A stretch of DNA of 64,000 nucleotides from Thermoanaerobaculia bacterium. Its GTDB lineage: Bacteria > Acidobacteriota > Thermoanaerobaculia > Multivoradales > JAHEKO01. Both the position numbers and the translations under genes were made by a program. Below are positions 17,131-27,074 of the stretch, in pieces. The notes below the pieces were generated by a model that saw only the letters and a list, made by a program, of their open reading frames with translations, was not told the origin of the DNA and made no database searches. The stretch covers positions 43,160-107,159 of the forward strand of contig CAMYOG010000037.1 in assembly GCA_947259925.1 (NCBI GenBank), in the 5' to 3' direction. The stretch's first letter is position 1; every line of letters begins with the position of its first letter.

Positions 17131-19755
17131 CTACCGATCGGTTCCGACGGTGATGGTCTCGAACTCGGCGTTCCCGACGAGGCTTTCGAGCTCTGCCTGT
17201 TGCCGGATCAGGTGACCGGGAAGGCCCAGCTCGACGCACGCCTTGACGGCGTCGAGGGCTTGGCGCGGTCGCTCGCAGAGAGCGAAGGCGGCCGCGAGAT
17301 CAAGCTGACCCTTCCAGCTCGCCTCGAGTATCGGCCGCACCACCTCCGCGTTCCGGATGGCGGCCTCGCAGTTACCCGTCTTGGCGGCATAGAGGACGCG
17401 CGATCGGGCGAGATCGAGATCGTGCGGGCGTTCGATCAGGCTCTCCTCGACGAGCCGGAGCGCGATGGCGAACTCGTCGAGGGCTTCGCTGTCGCGACCA
17501 AGCGCCTGCAGCGCGTCACCCAGATTGCGGTGCAGAACGTAGTCGCCGGGGTCGAGCGCCACCGCTCGACGGTACAGTGACGCCGCGTCTTCGAGGCGCC
17601 CGAGCGCGTAGTACGCCGTGGCCATGTTGCTGGCCAGCTCGGGGCTTGCGGTCGTCGCCCCGGTCGCCTCGAAGTGCTCGATCGCCCCCTGGTAGTCGCC
17701 GAGCACGATCATCACTCCACCCAGGTTGAGGCGTGGCCAGACGACCGTCGCCGGCGCCAGCTCGAGGGCGCGAGCAAGGGAGATCTTCGCCTCTTCGAAC
17801 CTCCCGTTCTCGGCCTGAGCCACACCCAGTGCGTTCCAGTTGAACCAATTCTCGGGCCCGAGGGCGATCGCGCTCTCGAGCGCCCGGAAGTACGCCTCTT
17901 TGTCCCCGGTGCGCTCGTAGCCGAAGGCGAGCTCCAGGAACGCTTCGTCCGGCTTCGGGTGCTTCGCCAGTACCGGCCTGAGCTCCGCGACCGATTCGGC
18001 GTAGCGTCCCTGCACTCGAAGGGCGCGCGCCAGGGCAAGGTAGGCGTCGGGCAGCTTGGGATCGAGGGCCAGAGCCTTGCGGGCCTCGGCTTCCGCCACC
18101 TCTCCAGACGCCCTGGCGTGACCTTCGAGATTCTGGCGCGCAAGCGCGTTGCCCAGCGCGGCATGGAAGATGGCGACATCGCCTTCCAGGCGGATCGCCT
18201 GACGAAAGAGGTCAGCGGCGAACTCGAAGTTCCGTGGGTTGGCCCGCTCTTCCAGCCGCTCGATGCCCTGGAGGTAGTAGTCGAACGCCTTGCCGGAGGG
18301 GCCGGACCGTGCCAGACGTCGCCGCTCCTCCGGCGACAGCGAGACCGATAGAACCCGCGCCACCCCGTCGGAGATTGTCTGATGGAGCTCGTAGAGCGCG
18401 TCCTGCTCTCCGGCAAAGCTGTCGGTCCAGAGAACCCGGGACGACTGTCCGTCGAGAGCCGCGACGTCGACCTGAAGGTTCTTGCCCGTAGCCAAGACAC
18501 TGCCCTCGACGACGACGTTGACTCCGAGGATCTCGGCCAGCTCCGCCTGGCTCCGGGCGCTCTCGTTGGCGCTCCAGGCACGAGTCCGTCCGACCACGTT
18601 GAGGGCGGGCAACTCCGACAGCTGCGAGATCAACCCCGCAGCCATGCCGAGACCGATGTAGTCGAGCTGGTCGTTGCCGGTCAGGTTCTCGAACGGCAGG
18701 ACGGCCACCGCCGTGCCTTCGACGACGACGGGTCCGCGCGGCGGCGGCTTCAAGAGAAGATAGCCGGCCGCCAGGCCGCCGAGCAGAAGAGCGCTCAGTG
18801 CGGCGGCAGGCCACCAGGTGTATCGCCTGTCTTTCGGTGCCGGTGCGGCAGCAGCCGATTCACTCTCGCGCGAAGGGCGTAGACCGATCTGACTGCTCTC
18901 CTCGGTGACCCCACCGAGCTCGATCGCCAGATCGCGAGCCGACTGCCAGCGCTCGTCGGGGTCCTTCTTCAGACAGCGCTCGACGACCCAGGCGAGCCGC
19001 GGCGGCAGGTCGGGCTCGATGTCGACCATCGGCTGCGGCTCGCGGGCCATGATCGAGCTGATCAGGCTCGGCTTGCTGTCGCCCCGGAACGGCCGCCTGC
19101 CGGTCGCCATCTCATAGAGAATGCAGCCGAGCGCCCAGATGTCGGCACGCGGATCGACTCGGCGCCCCTCCAGTTGCTCAGGAGACATGTAGGGCATCGT
19201 GCCGGTGATCCGGCCCTCATCGGTGATCGGCTCGGTGAGTGTAGGCAGCTTGGAGGCCACGCTCGGAGGAGGCTCGGCCGTGGCGACTTTGGCCAGCCCG
19301 AAGTCGAGGACCTTCGTGCCGGCGGGTCCGAGCATGACGTTGCCCGGCTTGAGATCGCGGTGAACGACGCTCCTCCGATGCGCAGCCTCGATCGCAGCCG
19401 CGATCTCGCGGCCGATCTGGAGCACATCGCCGAGCGGGAGGGCTCCCGCACGCAACCGCTCGGCGAGGGTCTTTCCCTCGATGTACTCCATGACCAGGTA
19501 CTGGACGTCGCCTTCGAAGCCGATGTCGTACAGGGTGCAGATGTTCGGGTGCTGGAGTCGCGAGATGGTCTTTGCTTCGCGCTCCAACCGCTGGCGGTAC
19601 TGCGGGTCGGCCGACACCGACTCCTCGACGACCTTGATCGCCACACTGCGACCGAGCCGCGTGTCGGTCGCGCGGTAAACCTCTCCCATGCCCCCTCTGC
19701 CGAGCGGCGAGACGATCTCGTAAGGGCCCAGGCGAGTACCGACTACTAGCGCCAT
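17131..19755 (-). CDS. Transmembrane Ser/Thr protein kinase with TolB-like and TPR sensor half
   Basis: 874 aa. Hanks-type kinase domain about 10-280: GRGGMGEVY, VAIKVV with Lys41, HRDLKPGN with catalytic Asp134, DFG 151-153, and the APE-region MPYMSPEQLEG. One membrane helix at 314-335. Then AVAVLPFENLTGNDQLDYIG starts the TolB-N/FlgO-like nucleotide-cyclase-associated domain often found before TPRs (to about 480), followed by at least seven TPR units (YLALARALRVQGRYAESVAE, AMATAYYALGRLEDAASLYR and similar). The layout is typical of acidobacterial and myxobacterial kinases. AGGAG 4 nt before the ATG supports the start. Substrates unknown. Confidence 0.93.
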   Translation of the reverse strand: MALVVGTRLGPYEIVSPLGRGGMGEVYRATDTRLGRSVAIKVVEESVSADPQYRQRLEREAKTISRLQHPNICTLYDIGFEGDVQYLVMEYIEGKTLAERLRAGALPLGDVLQIGREIAAAIEAAHRRSVVHRDLKPGNVMLGPAGTKVLDFGLAKVATAEPPPSVASKLPTLTEPITDEGRITGTMPYMSPEQLEGRRVDPRADIWALGCILYEMATGRRPFRGDSKPSLISSIMAREPQPMVDIEPDLPPRLAWVVERCLKKDPDERWQSARDLAIELGGVTEESSQIGLRPSRESESAAAAPAPKDRRYTWWPAAALSALLLGGLAAGYLLLKPPPRGPVVVEGTAVAVLPFENLTGNDQLDYIGLGMAAGLISQLSELPALNVVGRTRAWSANESARSQAELAEILGVNVVVEGSVLATGKNLQVDVAALDGQSSRVLWTDSFAGEQDALYELHQTISDGVARVLSVSLSPEERRRLARSGPSGKAFDYYLQGIERLEERANPRNFEFAADLFRQAIRLEGDVAIFHAALGNALARQNLEGHARASGEVAEAEARKALALDPKLPDAYLALARALRVQGRYAESVAELRPVLAKHPKPDEAFLELAFGYERTGDKEAYFRALESAIALGPENWFNWNALGVAQAENGRFEEAKISLARALELAPATVVWPRLNLGGVMIVLGDYQGAIEHFEATGATTASPELASNMATAYYALGRLEDAASLYRRAVALDPGDYVLHRNLGDALQALGRDSEALDEFAIALRLVEESLIERPHDLDLARSRVLYAAKTGNCEAAIRNAEVVRPILEASWKGQLDLAAAFALCERPRQALDAVKACVELGLPGHLIRQQAELESLVGNAEFETITVGTDR

Positions 19756-19833
19756 CTCGCTCCTGACACCACGCGGTATCGTACCGGAGGGCTCGTCGAC
19801 GCTCCGCCTTCCGGTTCGCTCAGGTCGAGCTTA

Positions 19834-21720
19834 CTAGCGCTTCAGCACCGGAAGCCGGACCCGCGACGGATGCTCGGCCGAGTGGTGGATCGTGTTGTTC
19901 GCCACCACGCCCTCCGACTCGTCGTAGTTGTTGCCGCCGGTGTTCAGGTTGCGGGCGAAGCGCGGGAAGTTGCTGCTCGAGACCTCGACCCGGATCCGGT
20001 GGCCCTTCTCGAAGTAGTTGCTGGTCGCGAGTGAGCTCATCTCGAGCTCGTAGACCTCGCCCGGCTCCATCATCACCTGCTGGTCGTAGCCCTCGCGATA
20101 GCGAGCGCGCTGGATCGTCTCGTCGAGGTTGTAGGCGGTGCCGTCCGGATGGAGGTCGATCAGCTTGACGGTGAAATCGGTGTCCTTGGCGTCGGACGAG
20201 ACGTACAGGGTGACGTCGATGAAGCCGGTGACCTCAATCCCCTCTTCGAGCGGCTCGCTGGTGTAGACCAGGACGTCGTGGCGCGCTTCGACGGCACGCT
20301 GATCGAACGCTCCGGGCTTGACGGTGCCGCCGGTGCAACAGACGCCACCGCCGAGTGACGGCACCGGGTTCATCGGGTCGTACGAAAAGCTGTCGCTGGC
20401 CGCCCCGCCACCCGGCTCACCGACCAGGCGGCCGTCGCCGAACAGGCTGTTGGCGGCGCCGTCGCTGTCCAGGTAGAGCGTTTTGACCTCCACCCCCTCG
20501 GGCGGCCAGGTGCCGGCACCCTGCCACTCGTTCGAGCCCATCGTGTAGTACCGGACCCTGGGATTCTCGGCCGCGAAATCGTTGTCCTCGTCCTTGAGCC
20601 GGTTGTCGAACCAGTCGAAGATCAGCTCGTAGTACTCGTAGCGCGCATCGCCCATCGAGCGCTCACCCACGATCGTTTCCTCCTTGGCGCGGAAGAAGGA
20701 GCAGTGGGGCACCGGCGCGATCATCACGTACTGATTCTCGGCCGCCTCGGCGTCGGTGGCGTTCTTGCGCGCGATGTTGAAGAGCTCGAGGTTGGGGCTG
20801 ATCGCGACGTCGTACCAGGAGTTGAGCCACAGGCTCGGTACCCCCCACGGCTCGTTGTCGTGGTAGAGGCCACCCTGGTACCACTCCGGATCGTCCGGGG
20901 CGCGCTTGACGAACTCCGAGTACATCCCCTTCGGTCCGTCGACGTTCTCGATCAGCTCCTCGAGCGGCAGGTGGCGGATCTTCTTCTCCCATTCGACGTC
21001 CGGCATGTCGGGCGCCAGGTCGAAGTACTTGCCGAGGCGCTCCATGTCTTCCTGGGAGATGTTGTCCGGGAAGCTGGGACGCTGGGTGTTCTGCACGCCG
21101 TAGAGCCAGACCGCGAACAGCATCTGGAAGACGCCGCCCCGGTACCAGTTGCCTTGCTCGTAGAACCGTCCGACCCGGCCGATGCCCGCTCCCGAGGCCA
21201 TCGGCACCATCGCCGCGTGCGCCGGATGGTCCATCGCCGCCAGCGCCAGCTGCCACTCCGCCGACGACGAGCAGCCGATCGTGCCGACCTTGCCGTTCGA
21301 CCACTCCTGCTCGGCGATCCAGGTCAGCGCGTCGTAGCCATCGGTGCGCGGAAAGCCAAGAATCTCCCACTCGCCCTGTGAGAAGTACTTGCCGCGCTCG
21401 TTCTGGATGACGAAGGCGTAGCCCTTCTCCATCGCCCGGCTGACCCACTCGAGGCGGCTCCTGCTCAGCTTGCTGAAGTTGTACGGCGTCCGCCAGAAGA
21501 TGGTCGGCAGCGGGCCGTCGATGCCCTTCGGACGATAGACGTCCGTCGCCAGCCGCACGCCGTCGCGCATCGGCACCATGATTTTCTGCTCGACCGCGGC
21601 GGAGTCCGCGACCTTCGCCTCCAGCTTGGCGCGGCGCGGATCCTCGTCGGCGAGGGCGGCGTTGCCGACGAGCGAGACGACGATGAGACCGAGAACGGAT
21701 CGGTGGCGCAAGACAGACAT
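19834..21720 (-). CDS. Secreted CocE/NonD-family (S15) alpha/beta hydrolase
   Basis: 628 aa. Signal peptide (MSVLRHRSVLGLIVVSLVGNAALA). GGGAGG at 21736-21731 is too close to the upstream ATG (21729) and well spaced from 21720, so the latter is chosen. The N-terminal half is an X-Pro dipeptidyl-peptidase/CocE alpha/beta hydrolase: MVPMRDGVRLATDVYRP, then the nucleophile elbow GTIGCSSSAEWQLA, and a late APVPHCSF histidine. The C-terminal part (TGFIDVTLYVSSDAKDTDFT, GHRIRVEVSSSNFPRFARNL) is the family's jelly-roll domain. It probably hydrolyses peptides, acyl esters or beta-lactam-like amides outside the cell; substrate not predictable. Confidence 0.92.
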   Translation of the reverse strand: MSVLRHRSVLGLIVVSLVGNAALADEDPRRAKLEAKVADSAAVEQKIMVPMRDGVRLATDVYRPKGIDGPLPTIFWRTPYNFSKLSRSRLEWVSRAMEKGYAFVIQNERGKYFSQGEWEILGFPRTDGYDALTWIAEQEWSNGKVGTIGCSSSAEWQLALAAMDHPAHAAMVPMASGAGIGRVGRFYEQGNWYRGGVFQMLFAVWLYGVQNTQRPSFPDNISQEDMERLGKYFDLAPDMPDVEWEKKIRHLPLEELIENVDGPKGMYSEFVKRAPDDPEWYQGGLYHDNEPWGVPSLWLNSWYDVAISPNLELFNIARKNATDAEAAENQYVMIAPVPHCSFFRAKEETIVGERSMGDARYEYYELIFDWFDNRLKDEDNDFAAENPRVRYYTMGSNEWQGAGTWPPEGVEVKTLYLDSDGAANSLFGDGRLVGEPGGGAASDSFSYDPMNPVPSLGGGVCCTGGTVKPGAFDQRAVEARHDVLVYTSEPLEEGIEVTGFIDVTLYVSSDAKDTDFTVKLIDLHPDGTAYNLDETIQRARYREGYDQQVMMEPGEVYELEMSSLATSNYFEKGHRIRVEVSSSNFPRFARNLNTGGNNYDESEGVVANNTIHHSAEHPSRVRLPVLKR

Positions 21721-21764
21721 CACGGGCATCCTCCCAGCGGAGCGGCGATTCTAGCCCGCTCCGC

Positions 21765-24695
21765 TCACGATCCGTCGAGCGGCCCCAGGTAGCGATCGAA
21801 CCAGTCGAGGGTCTCGCGAATCACCGCGTTCCAGTCGTACGGCAGATGTCCGCCCGCGAGCACCGCGTGCCGCTTGTGCTCGCTGGGCGACCCGAGCAGA
21901 TCGAGCATCGGCAGCTGCGCCGTCTCCACCGGAATCCCGTAGTCGCTCTCGCCGTTCACCATCAGCACGGGAGCGGTCACGCGCGGCGCGTAGTTGATCG
22001 GGTGCACCTCGGGCGGCTCGGCCAGCATGTGGCCATCGTCGAAGCCGCCGGCCAGGTAGACGACCGCCTTGAAGCGGGTCTCGATGGCGGTGAACACCGG
22101 GCCGTACTCGGCGCCGAAGCTGAGGCCCACGAACCCGAGGTTCTCCGACTGGAGATCGTCGCGGGTCTCGACATAGTCGACGGCGCGCTGGAGGTCGTTC
22201 ACCCGGTGCACGAAGCGATCCCGCAAGGCGCGGCCTTGCAGACCCCCGCGTTGCTCTCCTCCACCGCGCTCGAGCATCCCTTCGTAGACCGGCAAGACCA
22301 GCGCCCGGCCGCTGCGCGGCACGAAGAGGATCGGGTCGGAGTGCATGTCGTCGATCGACCCGAGCCAGTTCGCGCCGCTGTGGGGTACGTAGAGCACCGT
22401 CTGGTACGGCGGCGACGTCTTGCGGGGCAGAAACAGGTGAGCGAGAACGCGCTCGCCGCCGTAGGCCGCAGTGAAGCTCACCGTTTCGCGGCGCCAATCG
22501 GGATTCGAGTCGTCGGACGACTCGAGCCGCGCCTCGAGAGGCTGCGGATCGTAGTCGAAGTACGAGCGGTAGAACTCGAAGACGTCGTCGGGCACCGGAT
22601 CGTCGTTCCGGAAATCGTGCCGGAAGATGCCGACCTCGGCCATCAGCCCGGAAGGCGTCGGCTCGTCGGAGGTCGCCAGGCGAAATCCCATGTCGGGCTG
22701 GCGCTCGAACGGATCGCGCGCCAGGTTGTTGGTGAAGACGTACGACGGATCGACCCAAGATCCACCGAGGATGTAGCGCTGATTCCCCGGCGCCCGGTTC
22801 CAGCACCACTCGGCCACGTTGCCCGCGAGGTCGCTGTGCCCGTAGCGGCCGACGCCTTCGAAGCTACCGACCGGCGCCAGCGCCTCGCCTTCGAGATTGC
22901 TCATCACCAGGAGCTCGCCGCGCATCGACCAGGGTACACCGCGCCGCCACTGGTAGAAGCTCGGCAGGCTCTTACCGGCGAATGCCGCGTAGGCGGCTGC
23001 TTCGTACCAGCTCACGCCGCCGACCGGATGGTCGCCCTCCCCCTCGGGATGGCGCCCCAACGACCAGGTGGTCGGCCCCGGGCGGCCGGTCGAGTCGACG
23101 AGCAGGCTCATCGCCTCCTCCCTGTCGATCCGCTCCCCCTGACGCTCGAACGGCTCGGTCCAGTAGCTCGGCTCGCGGTAGCCGCCGGCGTCGACGAACT
23201 CCTGGAACTCCCGGTTCGTGACCTCGTGTCGATCGAGCCAGAAGCCTGGAACCGCGACCGGCTCTTCGACCCCGAGCGTGTACTCACCCTCGGGCACCCA
23301 GATCGTCCCCTCGGGGGCGGCCCCATCCGGGGTCAGATGGAAGACGTGGCGCGGGTACTCGACCTCGGCCCCCACCTCGAGCGCGTCGTAACCCGGCTTC
23401 TCGAACCGGAGACGCAGGTACGTTCCCGGTAGCCGCGCCTTCTCCATGGGAGAGATGCCGAGCCTGTGCCACTCCCCCGCCGGCTCTCGGTAGTCCTTGT
23501 AGAAGACCTCGGCTTGCGGTGGCTCGGTGATGATCGTTACGTGATTCGAGGCCCGGTCCATCAGGGCCCCGAGCCGTGGGTCGTCGGGGAGCGCCCGCTC
23601 GGCTTCGGTCGCGAGCAGATAACCCTCGTAGATCCGATGCTCGTCCAGGAGCCGCTCGATCTCCGGCAACGTTTCGTTGCGCAGCCGCGCCAGCCGCTGT
23701 TGCCGAGTCAGCAACCAGAGCGCGGTCGCCAGCAACAAGACGACCAGCGCCGCGGCCGGAATCAAAATCCGCTTCTTGAGCCGGCGCTCTCGCGCCAAGG
23801 CGTCGGCGCCGGCCGGCTGCACGTGCTTCTGAAGCTCCTCGGCCACCTCGACAGCCGAAGCGAACCGGGCCTCCGGATCCTTGCTCAAGCAACGCAGCAC
23901 CAGCGCCTCGACCGACTTCGGCAGCTCACCCCGCAGGCGCTTCGGAGACTCGGGCTCGGACGAGAGGATCGCGGCCTGCAGCGCCGCCATCGATTCCCCG
24001 GCGAACGGCCGGCTGCCGGTCAGCATCTCGTAGAAGACCGCACCGAGCGCGAAGACGTCGGCCCGTGCACCCACCGACTTGCCCTCCACCTGTTCGGGAG
24101 CCATGTAGGCCGGGGTTCCGAGAACCCGGCCCACCTGGGTCATCAGGGCCGTGGGCAGATCCGATTCCTCCGGCGAGCCGCTCATCTCCTCGCGCAGCTT
24201 GGCGAGGCCGAAGTCGAGGATCTTGAGCCGCCCGTCCGCGCTGATCATGAGGTTGGCCGGCTTGAGGTCGCGGTGGATCACCCCACGACCGTGAGCGGCG
24301 GCCATGCCGCTGGTCAGCTGAGAAGCCAGCTCGTAGAACCGCTCGAGAGGCAGACCCCCGTCGGGAATCAGCTCCTCGAGTCGCTGGCCATCGACCAGCT
24401 CCATGGTCAGGAAGTGAATCGTCTCGGGCTCGTCGTCACCGGCGGCGGGCCCGGGCGCCTCCTCCAGGGAGTGGATCGTGATGATGTTCGGATGGTCGAG
24501 CGCGGCGATCGCCTCCGCCTCGAGCTGGAAGCGCTGCCGTCGCTCCTCGTCGCCGGCGAGCTCGGGCGGCAGGATCTTCAACGCCACCCGACGCTTCAGA
24601 TGGGTATCGGTCGCCGCGTAGACCTCCCCCATCGCGCCGGCGCCGAGGCGCTCCAGGTCTGCGTAATGGCCGAGGCTCGACCTTTCCAGGCTCAC
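21765..24695 (-). CDS. Ser/Thr kinase - PEGA - FGE-sulfatase - alpha/beta hydrolase fusion protein
   Basis: 976 aa with four modules. Kinase 9-290: GAGAMGEVY, Lys40, HRDLKPAN (Asp143), DFG 161-163, TPAYMAPEQ. Membrane helix about 309-329. PEGA-like strand region 385-455. Formylglycine-generating-enzyme/sulfatase-modifying domain 462-675: GTIWVPEGEYTLG, DRHEVTNREFQEFV, GVSWYEAAAYAAFAGKSLPS, DLAGNVAEWCWN, ILGGSWVDPSY, GFRLA. C-terminal alpha/beta hydrolase 700-976 with nucleophile elbow GLSFG (Ser859), probable Asp918 and His950. GTG at 24695 is the last sensible start; a TAGAAT hexamer ends only 10 nt before it, so the message may be nearly leaderless. An outside enzyme half coupled to a cytosolic kinase suggests signalling on a ligand or substrate (inference). 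Confidence 0.93.
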   Translation of the reverse strand: MSLERSSLGHYADLERLGAGAMGEVYAATDTHLKRRVALKILPPELAGDEERRQRFQLEAEAIAALDHPNIITIHSLEEAPGPAAGDDEPETIHFLTMELVDGQRLEELIPDGGLPLERFYELASQLTSGMAAAHGRGVIHRDLKPANLMISADGRLKILDFGLAKLREEMSGSPEESDLPTALMTQVGRVLGTPAYMAPEQVEGKSVGARADVFALGAVFYEMLTGSRPFAGESMAALQAAILSSEPESPKRLRGELPKSVEALVLRCLSKDPEARFASAVEVAEELQKHVQPAGADALARERRLKKRILIPAAALVVLLLATALWLLTRQQRLARLRNETLPEIERLLDEHRIYEGYLLATEAERALPDDPRLGALMDRASNHVTIITEPPQAEVFYKDYREPAGEWHRLGISPMEKARLPGTYLRLRFEKPGYDALEVGAEVEYPRHVFHLTPDGAAPEGTIWVPEGEYTLGVEEPVAVPGFWLDRHEVTNREFQEFVDAGGYREPSYWTEPFERQGERIDREEAMSLLVDSTGRPGPTTWSLGRHPEGEGDHPVGGVSWYEAAAYAAFAGKSLPSFYQWRRGVPWSMRGELLVMSNLEGEALAPVGSFEGVGRYGHSDLAGNVAEWCWNRAPGNQRYILGGSWVDPSYVFTNNLARDPFERQPDMGFRLATSDEPTPSGLMAEVGIFRHDFRNDDPVPDDVFEFYRSYFDYDPQPLEARLESSDDSNPDWRRETVSFTAAYGGERVLAHLFLPRKTSPPYQTVLYVPHSGANWLGSIDDMHSDPILFVPRSGRALVLPVYEGMLERGGGEQRGGLQGRALRDRFVHRVNDLQRAVDYVETRDDLQSENLGFVGLSFGAEYGPVFTAIETRFKAVVYLAGGFDDGHMLAEPPEVHPINYAPRVTAPVLMVNGESDYGIPVETAQLPMLDLLGSPSEHKRHAVLAGGHLPYDWNAVIRETLDWFDRYLGPLDGS

Positions 24696-24758
24696 GGTCG
24701 GACCGATTCTAGACGGTGGGCGGCACACGGACAGCCCGAGACGGGACAGAATGGCCGG
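24696..24758. promoter_or_regulatory. 63-bp divergent promoter region with -10-like hexamers very close to both starts
   Basis: On the minus strand TAGAAT (24711-24706) precedes the kinase GTG by 10 nt. On the plus strand CAGAAT (24747-24752) precedes the panE-type ATG by 6 nt. Neither start has a Shine-Dalgarno. Both genes may be transcribed as leaderless or nearly leaderless messages. -35 matches are poor. Confidence 0.4.
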
Positions 24759-25679
24759 ATGGTGGACTGGCCCAGAGTCGCGGTCGTCGGCCCGGGCGCG
24801 GTCGGCAGCTTCTTCGGCGGCATGCTCGCCCGTGCTGGAGCTCCGGTCGCATTCGTCGGGCGGCCGGGGTCGACCAACCCCCATCTCGAATCGGTACGCA
24901 CGCGGGGCCTGGCCTTCGATGGCGTCGCGATCCAGGAGACGATCCCGATCGAGGTCGCGGAGCCCTCGGAAGCCCTCGAGGGCGCCGAGCTCGTGCTGTT
25001 CGGCGTCAAGACCCCCGATACCGAGAGCGCGGCCGAGGGCATCCGCCCCCATCTCGCTCCCGGCGCCGTCGTGCTGAGCCTCCAGAACGGCATCGACAAC
25101 GTCGAGCGCATGCGGACGGTCGGCGTCGAGGCGATCGCCGCGGTGGTCATCGTCGCCGCCGCCATCGAGACGCCGGGCACGCTTCGCCATCGTGGTCGCG
25201 GCGACCTGGTCATCGGCGATCCGGAGCGGCCGGAAGAGGCGCGCTGGATCTCCGAGCTCTTCGAGCGGGCCGGGGTCCCGTGCGAGGTCTCCGACGCGAT
25301 CCGACGGGAGCTCTGGTTCAAACTGATCATCAACTCGATGGCCAACGCCACCAGCGCCCTGACCCGCGCCAGCTACCGCCGTCTGACCGAGTTCGAGCCG
25401 ACCTGGCGCATCGCGCTGGCGGTCGCGCGCGAGGCGGTCGCGGTCGCGCGCGTCGAGGGGATCGAGCTCGATCCCGAGGAGCTGATCGCCCGGGGTGCGG
25501 CGATCATCCAGGGCGTCGGCGAGGCGACCTCGTCGACCGAGCAGGACATCGCCCGCGGCCGGCACACCGAGATCGACGCCCTCAACGGCTACATCGCCCG
25601 GCGAGGCGCCGAGCTCGACGTCCCTACGCCGACCAACGAGATCCTCTGGGCGCTGGTCAAGCTGCGCGAGGAGCGCTAG
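24759..25679 (+). CDS. panE: 2-dehydropantoate 2-reductase (PanE/ApbA family)
   Basis: 306 aa. NADPH-dependent ketopantoate reductase family, which makes pantoate for coenzyme A. N-terminal Rossmann motif VAVVGPGAVGSFFGGMLARA, a mid-domain SLQNGIDN motif, and the conserved ELWFKLIINSMANATSAL helix with the catalytic lysine. The C-terminal dimer helix carries TSSTEQDIARGRHTEIDALN, as in PanE. Length matches. Since PanE paralogues acting on other 2-oxoacids exist and no pan gene is adjacent, the exact substrate is assumed. Divergent from the kinase fusion. Confidence 0.88.
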   Translation: MVDWPRVAVVGPGAVGSFFGGMLARAGAPVAFVGRPGSTNPHLESVRTRGLAFDGVAIQETIPIEVAEPSEALEGAELVLFGVKTPDTESAAEGIRPHLAPGAVVLSLQNGIDNVERMRTVGVEAIAAVVIVAAAIETPGTLRHRGRGDLVIGDPERPEEARWISELFERAGVPCEVSDAIRRELWFKLIINSMANATSALTRASYRRLTEFEPTWRIALAVAREAVAVARVEGIELDPEELIARGAAIIQGVGEATSSTEQDIARGRHTEIDALNGYIARRGAELDVPTPTNEILWALVKLREER

Positions 25680-25739
25680 CTCTAGACGATCGGTATTATT
25701 CCCCGTTCCGGAACGCCCGGAATCTCCAGGAGGAATCGG

Positions 25740-27065
25740 ATGTACGTAACCGCTCTACTCGCCCTGATCGCAGCTCTTCTCTTCGCCCCGGCAACCGCCG
25801 GCGGCGCGAGTCTCGAGGAGGCCGTCGCGGCCGACTACGACCGCTACCTGGAGGACCTGTTCGTCCACTTCCACCGCAATCCCGAGCTGTCGTTCCGCGA
25901 GCATCAGACCGCCGCCCGGATGTCCGAGGAGCTCGAGGCGCTGGGCGTCGAGGTCATCGAGGGCGTCGGCGGCACCGGTGTGGTCGGCATGCTGAGCAAC
26001 GGCGACGGCCCGCTCGTCCTGGTGCGCGCCGACATGGACGGGCTGCCGATCGAGGAGGACTCGGGCTTGAGCTACGCCTCGACCGCGACCCAGGTCGACA
26101 TCACCGGCGAGGAGAGGCCGGTCATGCACGCCTGCGGACACGACGTCCACATCACCTCGCTGGTCGGCACCGCGCGGCGGCTGGTACGGATGAAGGACGC
26201 CTGGTCCGGCACCGTCATGTTCGTCGTCCAGCCGGCCGAGGAGCGGATCGGTGGCGCCAAGGCGATGCTCGAGGACGGCCTCTACGAGCGCTTCGGCGTG
26301 CCCGACTACGCACTCGCCTTCCACGTCTCGGCGGGCGCGCCGGCGGGCAAGATCATGGCGCGCGAGGGACTGCTCTACTCGTCCTCGGACAGCGTCGACA
26401 TCACCGTCTACGGCGTCGGTGCTCACGGCGCCTCTCCCCACAAGGGGAAAGACCCGATCTACATCGCCTCGCGCATCGTGGTCGCGCTGCAGGGCCTGGT
26501 CAGCCGCGAGCTGTCGCCGCTCGAGCCGGGCGTGGTGACCGTCGGCTCGTTCCACGCCGGCTTCAAGCACAACATCATCCCCGACCAGGCGAAGCTCGAG
26601 CTGACCGTACGCGCCGACACTGAGGCGACACGCGCCAAGCTGCTGACGGGCATCGAGCGCACGGTCGAGGGGGTAGCGCGCAGCGCGGGTCTGCCCGAGG
26701 ACATGCTCCCCAAGGTGGACCTGTCGATCGAAGCGACGCCGACAACGTCGAACGATGAAGCCCTCGCCCGTCGAATCAGGGCGGCGTTCGAGCGTGAGCT
26801 CGGCGCCGACGCCCTCTACGACAAGCCGCGCGAGGGGATGGGGGCCGAGGACTTCGCCTACTTCGTCCAGACCCCTCACAAGGTGCCCGGCTTCTACTTC
26901 AGCGTCGGCGGTACGGCACAGGCCGAGCTCGACGCCGAAGCCGAGGGTGGACCCTCGGTGCCATCCCACCACTCGCCGTTCTTCAAGATCGAGCCGCGGC
27001 CCGCCGTCACCGCGGGCACGCAGGCGATGACCGTGGCGGTGCTGGAGCTGCTCGGGACGTCCTAG
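25740..27065 (+). CDS. Secreted M20-family amidohydrolase / carboxypeptidase
   Basis: 441 aa. Signal peptide MYVTALLALIAALLFAPATA. Peptidase family M20D fold: RADMDGLPIEE (residues 96-106), then HACGHD (130-135) with the metal-binding His/Cys, QPAEERIGGAK with the general-base Glu, and a dimerisation lid beginning near 205 (VDITVYGVGAHGASPHKGKD). Late ligand region EGMGAEDFAYF. Family members remove amide groups from N-acyl or aromatic amino acids. CAGGAGGAA is 6 nt before ATG 25740 and a TATTAT hexamer lies at 25694-25699. Extracytoplasmic peptide/amide utilisation is likely. Confidence 0.93.
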   Translation: MYVTALLALIAALLFAPATAGGASLEEAVAADYDRYLEDLFVHFHRNPELSFREHQTAARMSEELEALGVEVIEGVGGTGVVGMLSNGDGPLVLVRADMDGLPIEEDSGLSYASTATQVDITGEERPVMHACGHDVHITSLVGTARRLVRMKDAWSGTVMFVVQPAEERIGGAKAMLEDGLYERFGVPDYALAFHVSAGAPAGKIMAREGLLYSSSDSVDITVYGVGAHGASPHKGKDPIYIASRIVVALQGLVSRELSPLEPGVVTVGSFHAGFKHNIIPDQAKLELTVRADTEATRAKLLTGIERTVEGVARSAGLPEDMLPKVDLSIEATPTTSNDEALARRIRAAFERELGADALYDKPREGMGAEDFAYFVQTPHKVPGFYFSVGGTAQAELDAEAEGGPSVPSHHSPFFKIEPRPAVTAGTQAMTVAVLELLGTS

Positions 27066-27074
27066 GAAGGCCGG

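Noticed and set aside
24765..25565. Extension of the kinase fusion gene upstream of 24695
   Set aside because: The frame stays open to 25565 but runs antisense to the PanE-family gene, whose Rossmann and catalytic motifs are intact.
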